11,533 bases of DNA. It comes from an uncultured beta proteobacterium (GTDB lineage: Bacteria; Pseudomonadota; Gammaproteobacteria; Burkholderiales; Burkholderiaceae). A model generated the notes under the pieces. That model was given only the letters and a program-made list of their open reading frames with translations. It ran no database searches and was not told where the DNA came from. The position numbers and the translations under genes are program-made. How positions within the stretch are numbered: position 1 is the stretch's first letter; the number at the start of each line of letters is the position of its first letter. Shown here one piece after another: positions 1 through 6,882 of this stretch. The DNA is taken from positions 1 through 11,533 of the forward strand of contig CAIKGX010000046.1 of NCBI GenBank assembly GCA_903827075.1. Direction: 5' to 3'.

Positions 1-82
1 AAACCAGCTAAAACCATCTAATTTCCCAATCTTTACTTAACCTTGTATATACTGATTCAACGCTACTAGAGTGTTTTTTCCT

Positions 83-127
83 CTGTTAATCCGTAGGTCC
101 CTGGTTCGAGCCCAGGTCGAGGAGCCA
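83..127 (+). tRNA. tRNA-Asn 3' half (partial; probable att site)
   Basis: This is only the 3' part of a tRNA-Asn(GTT) gene. It begins at the first base of the anticodon loop (CTGTTAA, 83-89, anticodon GTT 85-87), continues through the 3' anticodon strand (90-94), a T arm with stem CCTGG/CCAGG around loop TTCGAGC (100-116), the 3' acceptor strand TCGAGGA (117-123), discriminator G and an encoded CCA (125-127). No D arm or 5' acceptor strand (expected TCCTCGA) precedes it; bases 61-82 are unrelated AT-rich sequence. It therefore cannot make a tRNA. A cut exactly at the anticodon loop is the known crossover position of many tyrosine integrases, so this is most simply the displaced 3' end left at one border of an integrated element. 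The homology is judged by eye against the standard tRNA-Asn pattern. Confidence 0.85.
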
Positions 128-136
128 AATAAGTAG

Positions 137-173
137 AAGCCTTCAGAGTGAATAGCTCCGAAGGCTTTTTTAT
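137..173 (+). terminator. Rho-independent terminator behind the tRNA-Asn fragment
   Basis: An 8-bp stem AAGCCTTC (137-144) pairs with GAAGGCTT (160-167); after one A/C mismatch the stem continues with GAG/CTC, leaving a 7-base loop. A T-rich run (166-177) follows. Its position ten bases after CCA fits the original terminator of the tRNA gene. That suggests the sequence to the right is the native chromosomal flank and the foreign DNA lies to the left. Confidence 0.8.
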
Positions 174-179
174 TTTATT

Positions 180-200
180 GCCTATAAACAACATATAGGC
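180..200. repeat. Short perfect inverted repeat
   Basis: GCCTATA (180-186) and TATAGGC (194-200) form a perfect 7-bp inverted repeat around a 7-base spacer AACAACA. It lies immediately after the T run of the terminator. It has no T tract of its own, so it is more likely a protein-binding site or incidental hairpin than a second terminator. No function is assigned. Confidence 0.5.
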
Positions 201-424
201 AACATTTACACCAATATATCTACCCCCCGAAGAGCTCTCAAAAATATATTATTGGGACTCAGCGCAACTATTAGCCTTTGCTTTTCCTTCAAACATTCAG
301 GATAGGGGCGCTTGAATCACGTCTTCCTTACCTATAGCCGAAAATAGCTTGCGTGAAACCTGCAACCAGCCTAGTAGTGGCGTAGTTATTTAATTTATAA
401 ACCTAATTAGAGTTAATTGCAGTT
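201..424. other. Non-coding stretch, no gene recognised
   Basis: Between the att scar and the first gene I see no supported coding region on either strand. The longest suggestive reading is a minus-strand frame of about 29 codons from a TTG (206-292), which has no recognisable family and no good ribosome-binding site. The stretch also lacks a clear promoter, tRNA or repeat. It could contain decayed remnants of a gene interrupted long ago beside the integration site, but nothing in the sequence proves this. Confidence 0.5.
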
Positions 425-449
425 AAAAAATCAATTGTGTAATTATTGA
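425..449 (-). terminator. Weak candidate terminator for the TAXI gene
   Basis: Read on the minus strand, TCAAT (449-445) and ATTGA (435-431) form a 5-bp AT-rich stem with a 9-base loop, followed directly by six T (430-425). It lies about 47 bases after the stop codon of the TAXI gene. The stem is short and weak, so this is only a candidate. Confidence 0.3.
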
Positions 450-495
450 AAATTGTTTGAAGATTTTCGTGACGATGGCGTATATAAAATGAATC

Positions 496-1857
496 TTAAG
501 AGATTTTATGAATACGTGACAGTATTTGATTGCGCACTAAATTCAAGGCGTTTTTCATTGTGTATAGGCGATACTTCTCTTCTGAGGATACCCAGCTATC
601 CCTTGTCTCCTGATCTAAGAGATCTAGCTGATTAAGCAAATCATGCAACTCACTTTGACTTTTTTCATGGGTTGATAATTTATCTATTCGTTGAATTTCA
701 TCATACGCATCCTCAATGAGCATTACGGAATGTTTGCTGCGATAGCTTGGAAGAATTCTAAAGAGTGGATAAATAACAGCTAGCAGCCCCAATAAAACGA
801 ACCACATTCTATCGATATAGCTAGAGAGCCAAATAGGCAATCTTTCGAGTATAGAGATTCTGCCGCCATCATAGAATCTTTTGGCTATGGGGCTAAGTTC
901 AACAGCATGATCAACATAGGCAGGAAAGAACTCTGGCTTTGCAAAAAACTGATCAATGTCATTAGTAATTTTTTCCGCCCCCAAAAGAAAGATGCTTTGG
1001 ATGGCTGGGTGCATATCTTTTTCAATAAGAAGCGTAACAGTAGATGCAAGCATCTGAATATCTTGAGATGGATGTGTCTTACGGAGATCTAAAGAGCCTT
1101 TAGGTATGGTAACAACGCTCATATAAGGCAGTTTTTTTACGTACGCAGGCGCATAAGTAAAATCTAAAACATGAATCTCTGGGTGATGAAGTAATTCTTG
1201 GATATTAGGACTGCTAAATCCATCCATGATGAAAACAGCATCGATTTCACCATCGAGCAAACTGGCTATTCCTTCTTTATTGGGCATTTTTACCAAATTA
1301 GTTCTACCCTCAATGGTAATGCCGCTAAGGCCCAGAATTCTTTCTAAGGTAATTTCAGCTGCACTTCCATCTGGTCCAACAGATAGCCTTTTAGTAGAAA
1401 AATATTCAAAAGGTTTTTTACCAGTAAATTCAGGCCCCCGATAAAACAGCCATAAAGGGGCATATTCAATACTGCCAAGTGAGCGCAAGTCAGGGTACGC
1501 CCCCGGTTTAACTACTCCCCCAATCATTAAAGAGGCATTTACTTCGTTATCCTTATCAGCTAAATCTGCAAGGCTTTTTGCTGAGCCTTGCGTGTTAACT
1601 AGATGGAGTCGGACTCCTTCTGCCTCAAAAAAAGGGACAAACTTTTTTCCCAGCATTTCAAAGGTTGAGCCCTCTTGCCCCACTGCAAAGTAAATATCCT
1701 TAGGTGGGAAGGGTCGACTAAATGAGATCAAAACAAACACGCCACATACTAAAAGCAATATCCAACGCCAATCCGTCCTCAATAAGTCCCCCCAAGAGTG
1801 AAATTCTTGGATTAATGAACTCCGTAAATGGGATATTAATGATGGATGTTTAGGCAT
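496..1857 (-). CDS. TAXI-family solute-binding protein, membrane-anchored at both ends
   Basis: This 453-residue protein resembles the TAXI (TRAP-associated extracytoplasmic immunogenic) solute-binding family. A cytoplasmic N-terminus of about 30 residues leads to a membrane helix (about 31-47) in place of a cleaved signal peptide. The binding domain covers roughly 54-340, with family-like stretches FAVGQEGSTFE (57-67), LVNTQGSAKSL (86-96), SVGPDGSAAE (159-168) and LPYMSVVTIPKGS (243-255). A second membrane helix (about 350-368) follows, and then a charged, probably helical cytoplasmic tail (371-453). TAXI proteins normally deliver substrates such as glutamate or related acids to a fused TRAP permease, but no permease gene lies in this window. 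It may be an orphan binding protein or a sensor; the substrate is unknown. The ATG at 1857 is chosen because the next in-frame Met is after the first membrane helix. No clear Shine-Dalgarno is visible. Confidence 0.8.
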   Translation of the reverse strand: MPKHPSLISHLRSSLIQEFHSWGDLLRTDWRWILLLVCGVFVLISFSRPFPPKDIYFAVGQEGSTFEMLGKKFVPFFEAEGVRLHLVNTQGSAKSLADLADKDNEVNASLMIGGVVKPGAYPDLRSLGSIEYAPLWLFYRGPEFTGKKPFEYFSTKRLSVGPDGSAAEITLERILGLSGITIEGRTNLVKMPNKEGIASLLDGEIDAVFIMDGFSSPNIQELLHHPEIHVLDFTYAPAYVKKLPYMSVVTIPKGSLDLRKTHPSQDIQMLASTVTLLIEKDMHPAIQSIFLLGAEKITNDIDQFFAKPEFFPAYVDHAVELSPIAKRFYDGGRISILERLPIWLSSYIDRMWFVLLGLLAVIYPLFRILPSYRSKHSVMLIEDAYDEIQRIDKLSTHEKSQSELHDLLNQLDLLDQETRDSWVSSEEKYRLYTMKNALNLVRNQILSRIHKIS

Positions 1858-1889
1858 ATATACGAGGAGATGAAAAGCAAGGTTTCTAT

Positions 1890-1917
1890 ATTCTAATTAA
1901 ATACCATTTAGCACCAA
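1890..1917 (-). promoter_or_regulatory. Candidate sigma-70 promoter of the TAXI gene
   Basis: On the minus strand a -35-like TTGGTG (1917-1912) is followed after 16 bases by TAGAAT (1895-1890), which matches five of six -10 consensus positions. The implied transcript would start near 1883, giving a leader of about 25 bases. The -35 match is poor, so confidence is modest. Confidence 0.35.
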
Positions 1918-2021
1918 CTTGCATTATTTTTATAATCTTTAATAAAGTATTGAAAACTTACTGAAGAGTTAAGAGCCCAGTTTCAATTTCTAGCTATACA
2001 AAAAAGGGTTGCTAGATAAAA

Positions 2022-2918
2022 TTAAACAGGGTCTATATGCGTCATCACATTCAGTACTGGCAAGGTACTGGTCACTCTTTTGGCAGCCTCAAAGGCGATG
2101 TCATGGCCAACCCGAACGGTGGCATTGGCATCTACCTCAATATGTACATCTACCAAAATCATATCGCCCATTTTGCGGGTTCGTAGATCATGGCATCCCT
2201 TGACACCCTCAGTAGCCAAAATCACATCTACTATCTTTTGATTTTCTTCTACAGATACGGCGCGATCCATCAGATCATGAAGCGCATCCCAACTAAACTC
2301 CCAGCCCGTTTTTGCTACCATCAAACCCACTATCAGTGCGCCGACAGCATCCAATATCGGGTAGCCAAGTAAGGCGCCTACGATACCTACGGATACTACT
2401 AAAGAAGATGCGGCATCAGATCTAGCATGCCAAGCATTAGCCACTAACATGCTTGAGCGAACCTGCTCAGCTACTTTCAGCATGTATCTAAATAGAAGTT
2501 CTTTGACGACCAGAGCGCCTAGAGCAACATAAAGGGCTAGTATCTGAATTTGGCCAGCCGCTACTGGATTGATGATCTTATGTCCGGCACTCCACAGCAT
2601 ACCGAGACCAACAACCAATAAAGAAACGCCTAAGAACAAAGAGGCAGCGGTTTCATAACGTTGATGTCCATAGTGATGGTCATCATCCGCATCCTTAGCA
2701 CTATGGTGATTGGCGAATAGCACGACAAAATCTGCTACTAAATCCGTTAGCGAATGAATACCATCGGCAATCAAACCCTGAGAGCCCGATATAAAGCCTG
2801 CAAAGATTTGACTGATCGTTAATCCCAAATTAACAGCAACACTGACCAAGGTACTTTTCTTAGCAGCCTGCTGCTTTTCTTTGGAATCGAGTTCCGGATT
2901 TTCTATAAGGTCGTCCAT
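2022..2918 (-). CDS. Cation diffusion facilitator (CDF) family metal exporter
   Basis: This 298-residue protein is an inner-membrane divalent-metal/proton antiporter of the CDF family. It has about six membrane segments within 22-205 and a C-terminal cytoplasmic ferredoxin-like domain (about 210-298). The paired transport-site motifs are intact: H55-SLT-D59 in helix 2 (context IADGIHSLTD) and H164-ARS-D168 in helix 5. The His/Asp-His/Asp arrangement is associated with Zn2+ transport in characterised members, but the metal cannot be fixed from sequence. A histidine- and aspartate-rich cytoplasmic loop, KDADDDHHYGHQRYE (75-89), resembles the metal-handling loops of this family, and the C-terminal domain carries several His and Asp residues that could bind regulatory metal. 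Length is typical. The start at 2918 places helix 1 about 22 residues in. It probably exports zinc, cobalt, iron or manganese; no metal regulator gene is adjacent. Confidence 0.92.
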   Translation of the reverse strand: MDDLIENPELDSKEKQQAAKKSTLVSVAVNLGLTISQIFAGFISGSQGLIADGIHSLTDLVADFVVLFANHHSAKDADDDHHYGHQRYETAASLFLGVSLLVVGLGMLWSAGHKIINPVAAGQIQILALYVALGALVVKELLFRYMLKVAEQVRSSMLVANAWHARSDAASSLVVSVGIVGALLGYPILDAVGALIVGLMVAKTGWEFSWDALHDLMDRAVSVEENQKIVDVILATEGVKGCHDLRTRKMGDMILVDVHIEVDANATVRVGHDIAFEAAKRVTSTLPVLNVMTHIDPV

Positions 2919-2935
2919 CGAATGATTTTATTTCT

Positions 2936-2965
2936 GTTATATGTTGAAATGATGACGACTCACAA
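2936..2965 (-). promoter_or_regulatory. Candidate promoter of the CDF gene
   Basis: On the minus strand TTGTGA (2965-2960) lies 18 bases before TATAAC (2941-2936), a five-of-six -10 match. The implied start is near 2929, leaving a leader of only about 11 bases before the ATG. It lies in the 56-base gap after the upstream gene, so the CDF gene could be transcribed on its own or by read-through. Confidence 0.35.
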
Positions 2966-2974
2966 CAATCAGGC

Positions 2975-3559
2975 TTAAATCAACTGCTTGCTTCTAAGGT
3001 TGGCTAGTCGATTGCCCAGAGTTTTAATGGTGAGGAGATTATATTTTTCGCCCTCAGCCCAATTACTACCCTTCCACTCAATACCTTCTTCAGTAATATT
3101 CACAAAGGGCTCTCTGCCTTCTTTGGCATAGCCCTCCAAAATTCCCATCAGCACTAACTTATCGTTAGATCCATCGGCATCTTTCAGTGCATCTAAGATG
3201 GGCTTGGTAATCGTATCCTTGTAAGTTACTTTTGCATCTGGATGTTTAGGGCTTGCTGGAGTTTCGAAGATATATTCATGTGGCCACTCATATACATTTC
3301 TGGCGGCGTTTTTTACCGCCTCTGGATTGACTGTGTTGCCTTGGGTATTTTTAGGATCGTTGGGTAGACTTAATTCCAAGATCCAAGCCTCAAATTCTGC
3401 GATGCGGCTATAGCGTTTTTCTTCACTATCGCGCTTTAACTCTTCTTGCGATAACAATAAGGTCACCCAGGCCCAGGCAATATCCTTTGGGGTGGCAAAA
3501 TTCTGACCCAATATGTCACTTGCGCGTTTAAGAATCGCTTTAGATGTGAGTTTTTTCAT
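2975..3559 (-). CDS. Hypothetical soluble protein, 194 residues
   Basis: I do not recognise this protein. It is hydrophilic and charged, has no signal peptide, no membrane segment and no cysteine, so it is probably cytoplasmic. The first 60 residues look helical (TSKAILKRASDILG and a conspicuous WAWVTLLLSQEE stretch near 28-40). The centre is rich in Asn, Pro and Lys (65-110). The C-terminus from about 150 has a hydrophobic/aromatic pattern (EGIEWKGSNWAEGEKYNLL) ending in a basic helix, TIKTLGNRLANLRSK, that could pack against nucleic acid or a partner; this is speculation. The ATG at 3559 begins with MKKLTSK; only a weak purine stretch (AGAAAGAA) precedes it. It lies 56 bases upstream of the CDF gene on the same strand and diverges from the membrane-protein gene at 3752. 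Confidence 0.7.
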   Translation of the reverse strand: MKKLTSKAILKRASDILGQNFATPKDIAWAWVTLLLSQEELKRDSEEKRYSRIAEFEAWILELSLPNDPKNTQGNTVNPEAVKNAARNVYEWPHEYIFETPASPKHPDAKVTYKDTITKPILDALKDADGSNDKLVLMGILEGYAKEGREPFVNITEEGIEWKGSNWAEGEKYNLLTIKTLGNRLANLRSKQLI

Positions 3560-3581
3560 TAGGTTCTTTCTGTAATGCCTT

Positions 3582-3618
3582 CAATTGGAGGGTGGCAATG
3601 CCAATGGGAGGGCTCCCA
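3582..3618. repeat. 20-bp-period direct repeat with embedded palindromes
   Basis: CAATTGGAGGG (3582-3592) and CAATGGGAGGG (3602-3612) match at 10 of 11 positions and are spaced exactly 20 bp, about two helical turns. Between them sits the palindrome TGGCA-A-TGCCA (3593-3603), and the second copy is part of another inverted pair, TGGGAG (3605-3610) and CTCCCA (3613-3618). The cluster lies in the divergent gap between the 194-residue protein and the membrane-protein gene, just upstream of the former's start. The layout suggests an operator for one or both genes, but no cognate regulator is evident. Confidence 0.45.
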
Positions 3619-3751
3619 CAGATTCACTTGATGCACACCATAGATGTGACAGGATACTCGTGATAGCGTCGTTTTACATCAAAACTTGGACTTTTTAGGC
3701 CAAGGTGAGCCTAATTTCTTACTTGTAGGAGCCTCAACATACAATTACAGG

Positions 3752-4291
3752 ATGAATATAAGCGCTAACACCACAACTACCTCCCCCTCGATCAAAGAGA
3801 AGATTCTTGATGAGCTAAAAAAAGCATTGGTCTTAGCGCTTTACCTGGGCACATGGTTTTGTGCTTTGGCTTTTTTAGCGGCCACCACATTACGTGAAAG
3901 CCCAATTCCACTCTCTATTTTTGGCCTTTCTTTAGTAAAGGCAGTGGTCTGTGCCAAATTCATGCTGGTAGCACAATCAGCATATCCAATGAAGTTCCAA
4001 AGGGATAATGGAATTATTCGCCCCCTACTTGTTTTATCGCTTATTCACGTAGGGATTGTTTTAGTCCTATCTTTTAATGAGGCTGGAATTGTGGGCTTAT
4101 TCCATGGAAAAGGTTTCTGGGCCTCACTACTGTCCTTTGGTAATGGCGATCCCTTGCACATACTGTCAATGTCAATCGTCTATTGGCTCATTGTGTTGCC
4201 TTACCTTTTATTTGCAAGTATGCGAATAGCCATGGGTGATTTAGAATTACGCACGCTATTTTTGGGCCCTCCAAAGCAAACATCTAAGTAA
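3752..4291 (+). CDS. Hypothetical four-helix inner-membrane protein
   Basis: This 179-residue protein has four predicted membrane helices at about 25-46, 52-74, 90-108 and 136-157, a short hydrophilic N-terminus rich in Thr and Ser, and a cytoplasmic-looking basic C-terminus. The second helix contains the run VKAVVCAKFMLVAQ and the fourth is followed by SMRIAMGDLELR. I cannot place it in a named family. The frame is open further upstream to a TTG at 3686, but the ATG at 3752 is preferred because the upstream residues look untypical and no ribosome-binding site precedes the TTG. The site before 3752 is also poor: an AGGAG lies at 3727-3731, too far away to be ideal. It is followed after 22 bases by the outer-membrane barrel gene, which suggests an operon and a shared envelope role. 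Confidence 0.7.
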   Translation: MNISANTTTTSPSIKEKILDELKKALVLALYLGTWFCALAFLAATTLRESPIPLSIFGLSLVKAVVCAKFMLVAQSAYPMKFQRDNGIIRPLLVLSLIHVGIVLVLSFNEAGIVGLFHGKGFWASLLSFGNGDPLHILSMSIVYWLIVLPYLLFASMRIAMGDLELRTLFLGPPKQTSK

Positions 4292-4313
4292 TAAAGATGA
4301 GGATTTTTTTCTG

Positions 4314-5207
4314 ATGCATCCGGTCTTCAGAACAAAACTGGGTTTTGAGCATTGCTTCTTTTTTTTACTACTGTTTTTTGCACAACAGTCTTGGGCCCAA
4401 GAGATTGAAGCTCGAGCTTATTCCAATGCACCTATTGGCATAAACTTTCTTAGTGGCGGCATAGTCCAGGCTAAAAGCGGTAACTACACGCTGACTAGTG
4501 AAGTCATGAGTCTGACTCATATCCTTGATGTTGGTGGTCAATCTGGCAAATTGACCTTGGTACTTCCCTATGCACAAATTACCGGCCAAAGTAGTGCTGG
4601 TGGCCAAACGGTGAATGCCTCATCAGAAGGATTATCCGATCCATTGATTAAGGCCTCCGTCAATTTATACGGAGCCCCTGCCTTAACTTTGGATCAATTT
4701 AAAAACTACCAACAAGATCTCATTATTGGTGCCAGCTTGGCCGCTTCCATTCCCTGGGGAAAATACAATGACAATCAATTGGTCAATGTGGGAGCAAATC
4801 GCTGGTTTATTCAGCCTGGCGTAGGCGCCTCTCAAGCAGTGGGCCCATGGCGTTTTGAATTAGCGGGCGCAGCCACAATCTATACGAGCAATACAAGCTT
4901 TATGGGTGGTAATTCTCTATCTCAAAACCCTGTGTATTCAACCCAAACACACGCGATATATTACTTTCCGTCAACCGCATGGATCTCGGTGGATGCCACT
5001 TACTATATCGGCGGTCAATCCTATTTAAATGGTATTGCCATTAATGGCAGTCAAGAAAACTGGCGGTTTGGTAGTACGGCTTCTTATCCCATCAATAAAC
5101 ACAACTCCATTCGTTTATCGGCCAGTACTGGCGTGTATTCTAGAACCAACAATAGCTATGATCTCTTCGGAATTTCTTGGCAATACCGCTTTGGTGGTGG
5201 CTTGTAG
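4314..5207 (+). CDS. Outer-membrane beta-barrel, phenol/meta-pathway transporter-like
   Basis: This 297-residue protein has an N-terminal signal peptide: a hydrophobic core (about 14-24) and a likely cleavage after SWA at residue 28. The mature start, ARAYSNAPIGINFLSGG (33-49), matches the opening seen in the Phenol_MetA_deg / MetA-pathway transporter family, whose members are thought to be outer-membrane channels for hydrophobic or aromatic compounds. The rest alternates polar and hydrophobic residues as in beta strands and ends in WQYRFGGGL, close to an aromatic barrel end signal. AGGA at 4300-4303, ten bases before the ATG, is a fair ribosome-binding site. No aromatic catabolism genes are nearby, so the substrate is unknown. 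Its stop is only seven bases from the convergent fadD stop, without an obvious terminator between. Confidence 0.8.
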   Translation: MHPVFRTKLGFEHCFFFLLLFFAQQSWAQEIEARAYSNAPIGINFLSGGIVQAKSGNYTLTSEVMSLTHILDVGGQSGKLTLVLPYAQITGQSSAGGQTVNASSEGLSDPLIKASVNLYGAPALTLDQFKNYQQDLIIGASLAASIPWGKYNDNQLVNVGANRWFIQPGVGASQAVGPWRFELAGAATIYTSNTSFMGGNSLSQNPVYSTQTHAIYYFPSTAWISVDATYYIGGQSYLNGIAINGSQENWRFGSTASYPINKHNSIRLSASTGVYSRTNNSYDLFGISWQYRFGGGL

Positions 5208-5214
5208 AGCTCTA

Positions 5215-6882
5215 CTACAGGCCTCGAAGGTGCCGGCGCAATATTTTGCCTACATTTGATTTGGGTAGTTCTTGTACAAAGGCAATTTGACGTGGGCGCT
5301 TATAACTGGTCATTTGTTCCTTGCAATATTGAACGACCTGCTCCTTACTTAAATGACTATCCTCTTTCACAATATAAGCCTTGACGATCTCGCCTAATTT
5401 TCGATGAGGAAAACCAATCACTGCGCACTCTCGCACGCCAGGCATTTGAGAGATCACTTCTTCAATCTCATTGGGGAATACCTTAAAACCAGCCACCACA
5501 ATCATGTCTTTTTTACGATCAATAATATGCACATAACCATCAGCACTCATGGTGCCAATATCCCCGGACTTAAAGTAGCCATCTTCACTGATAAATAGCT
5601 TGGTTTCTTCTGGCTGATTCCAGTAACCAGCCATTACTTGTGGGCCCTTGATACAAATCTCTCCCGCAGTTCCAAACGGCACTTCAATGCCATCGTCATC
5701 CAGCATTCGAATATCTGTACTGGGTAGGGGCATACCAATCGAGCCTGTGAAGGACTCGATCAATGGTGTATTGACACATACCACTGGTGATGTTTCAGAT
5801 AAACCATAACCTTGCGCAATCGGAACGCCTGTCATTTTCTGCCAGAGATCAGCGGTTTTTTTCTGAACTGCCATTCCTCCACCGATGGTGACCAGTAAGT
5901 GCGGCAGCTTGACCTTTAAAAACTGTGGATGATGGATTAATGCATGAAAGAGCGTATTCACAGCTGGAAAAATATTGATATTGGGATGCTTGATTAGCAT
6001 CTTGATGAAGCCAGCGATGTCACGTGGATTGGGCACCAGAATCAATAAACCACCTTTGCGTAATCCCAATAACCCACAAGCAGTGAGTGCAAAAATATGG
6101 GTCATCGGCAATGCACATAAGAAGACCAATTGCGACTTGCGTAGTTTTAGAGCGGGCTCTAACCAAACTTCAATTTGCGTAATATTGGCTATGATATTTT
6201 TGTGCAGTAAAACAGCACCCTTAGAAATGCCATTAGTGCCACCGGTATATTGCAAAAAAGCAATGTCCTCAGGGGTGATGATGGGCTTACTAAATCGATG
6301 ATGCTTGCCTATTGCAAGAGCATGAGTAAAAGACTCATGGGGAAATTGCCAATACGGCACTATCTTTTTGATATGACGCGCAATGAAATTAACCAACAAT
6401 CCCTTAGCACCAAGCGAATCACCCAAACTGCTTACGATGACTTTCTTTACTAAATCCTGATCAGAAATTGCCTGATAAATATGTGCAAAATTTTCCAACA
6501 TCACCAGTATGCAGGCGCCGCTATCCCGTAGTTGGTGCTCTAACTCACGCGAGGTATACAGTGGGTTCACGTTGACGACCGCAAAGCCTGCGCGCAAAGT
6601 ACCCAGCATCGCAACGACATATTGCGCCACATTCGGAAACATGATGGCCACTCTTGAACCTGGTTCTAAATTCAATGTTTGCAGATAGCTTGCAAAGTAT
6701 TTAGATAAACGGTCTAGTGATTGGTAGCTGATTGACTGCCCCATAGACTCGATGGCAGTGTGCTGCGGGTGTTTTTTAAAAGACTCTTCTAGCATCTCCA
6801 CCAAAGATGCGTAGCGAGCTAATTCAATATCGTGCGGTACGCCTTCAGGATACTGATTTAGCCAAGGTCTTTTGGGGTTCAT
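5215..6882 (-). CDS. fadD: Long-chain fatty acyl-CoA synthetase (AMP-forming)
   Basis: This enzyme activates fatty acids with ATP and CoA via an acyl-AMP intermediate, feeding beta-oxidation or lipid remodelling at the inner membrane. Its 555 residues match the usual FadD length. Visible adenylation motifs in order: P-loop YTGGTNGISKG (212-222), the ALPMTHIFALT segment (257-267), GYGLSETSPV (358-367), the GYFKSGDIG segment with the ATP-ribose Asp (D441), the hinge DRKKDMIVVAGFKVFP (455-470) and the catalytic-lysine loop KSNVGK (K546). One oddity: the P-loop has Asn217 where most relatives have Thr (TGGTTG). Its ATG overlaps the stop of the nucleosidase gene by four bases (ATGA, 6879-6882) with no strong Shine-Dalgarno, which points to translational coupling. 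The substrate chain length cannot be read from sequence. Confidence 0.92.
   Translation of the reverse strand: MNPKRPWLNQYPEGVPHDIELARYASLVEMLEESFKKHPQHTAIESMGQSISYQSLDRLSKYFASYLQTLNLEPGSRVAIMFPNVAQYVVAMLGTLRAGFAVVNVNPLYTSRELEHQLRDSGACILVMLENFAHIYQAISDQDLVKKVIVSSLGDSLGAKGLLVNFIARHIKKIVPYWQFPHESFTHALAIGKHHRFSKPIITPEDIAFLQYTGGTNGISKGAVLLHKNIIANITQIEVWLEPALKLRKSQLVFLCALPMTHIFALTACGLLGLRKGGLLILVPNPRDIAGFIKMLIKHPNINIFPAVNTLFHALIHHPQFLKVKLPHLLVTIGGGMAVQKKTADLWQKMTGVPIAQGYGLSETSPVVCVNTPLIESFTGSIGMPLPSTDIRMLDDDGIEVPFGTAGEICIKGPQVMAGYWNQPEETKLFISEDGYFKSGDIGTMSADGYVHIIDRKKDMIVVAGFKVFPNEIEEVISQMPGVRECAVIGFPHRKLGEIVKAYIVKEDSHLSKEQVVQYCKEQMTSYKRPRQIAFVQELPKSNVGKILRRHLRGL

Noticed and set aside
206..292. 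Minus-strand frame of about 29 codons from a TTG, with a protein-like composition
   Set aside because: It is too short, has no recognised family and no convincing ribosome-binding site; it may be a remnant but cannot be supported.
1989..2016. TCTAGC/GCTAGA inverted pair after the CDF gene as a terminator
   Set aside because: The loop is 16 bases, the stem only 6 bp, and no T run follows on either strand in the right place.
3686..3751. Upstream TTG start extending the four-helix membrane protein by 22 residues
   Set aside because: No ribosome-binding site precedes the TTG, and the added residues do not resemble a signal or domain; the ATG at 3752 is simpler.
4368..4607. Minus-strand open frame inside the barrel gene
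   Set aside because: It is a shadow of the well-supported plus-strand gene with signal peptide and family start motif.
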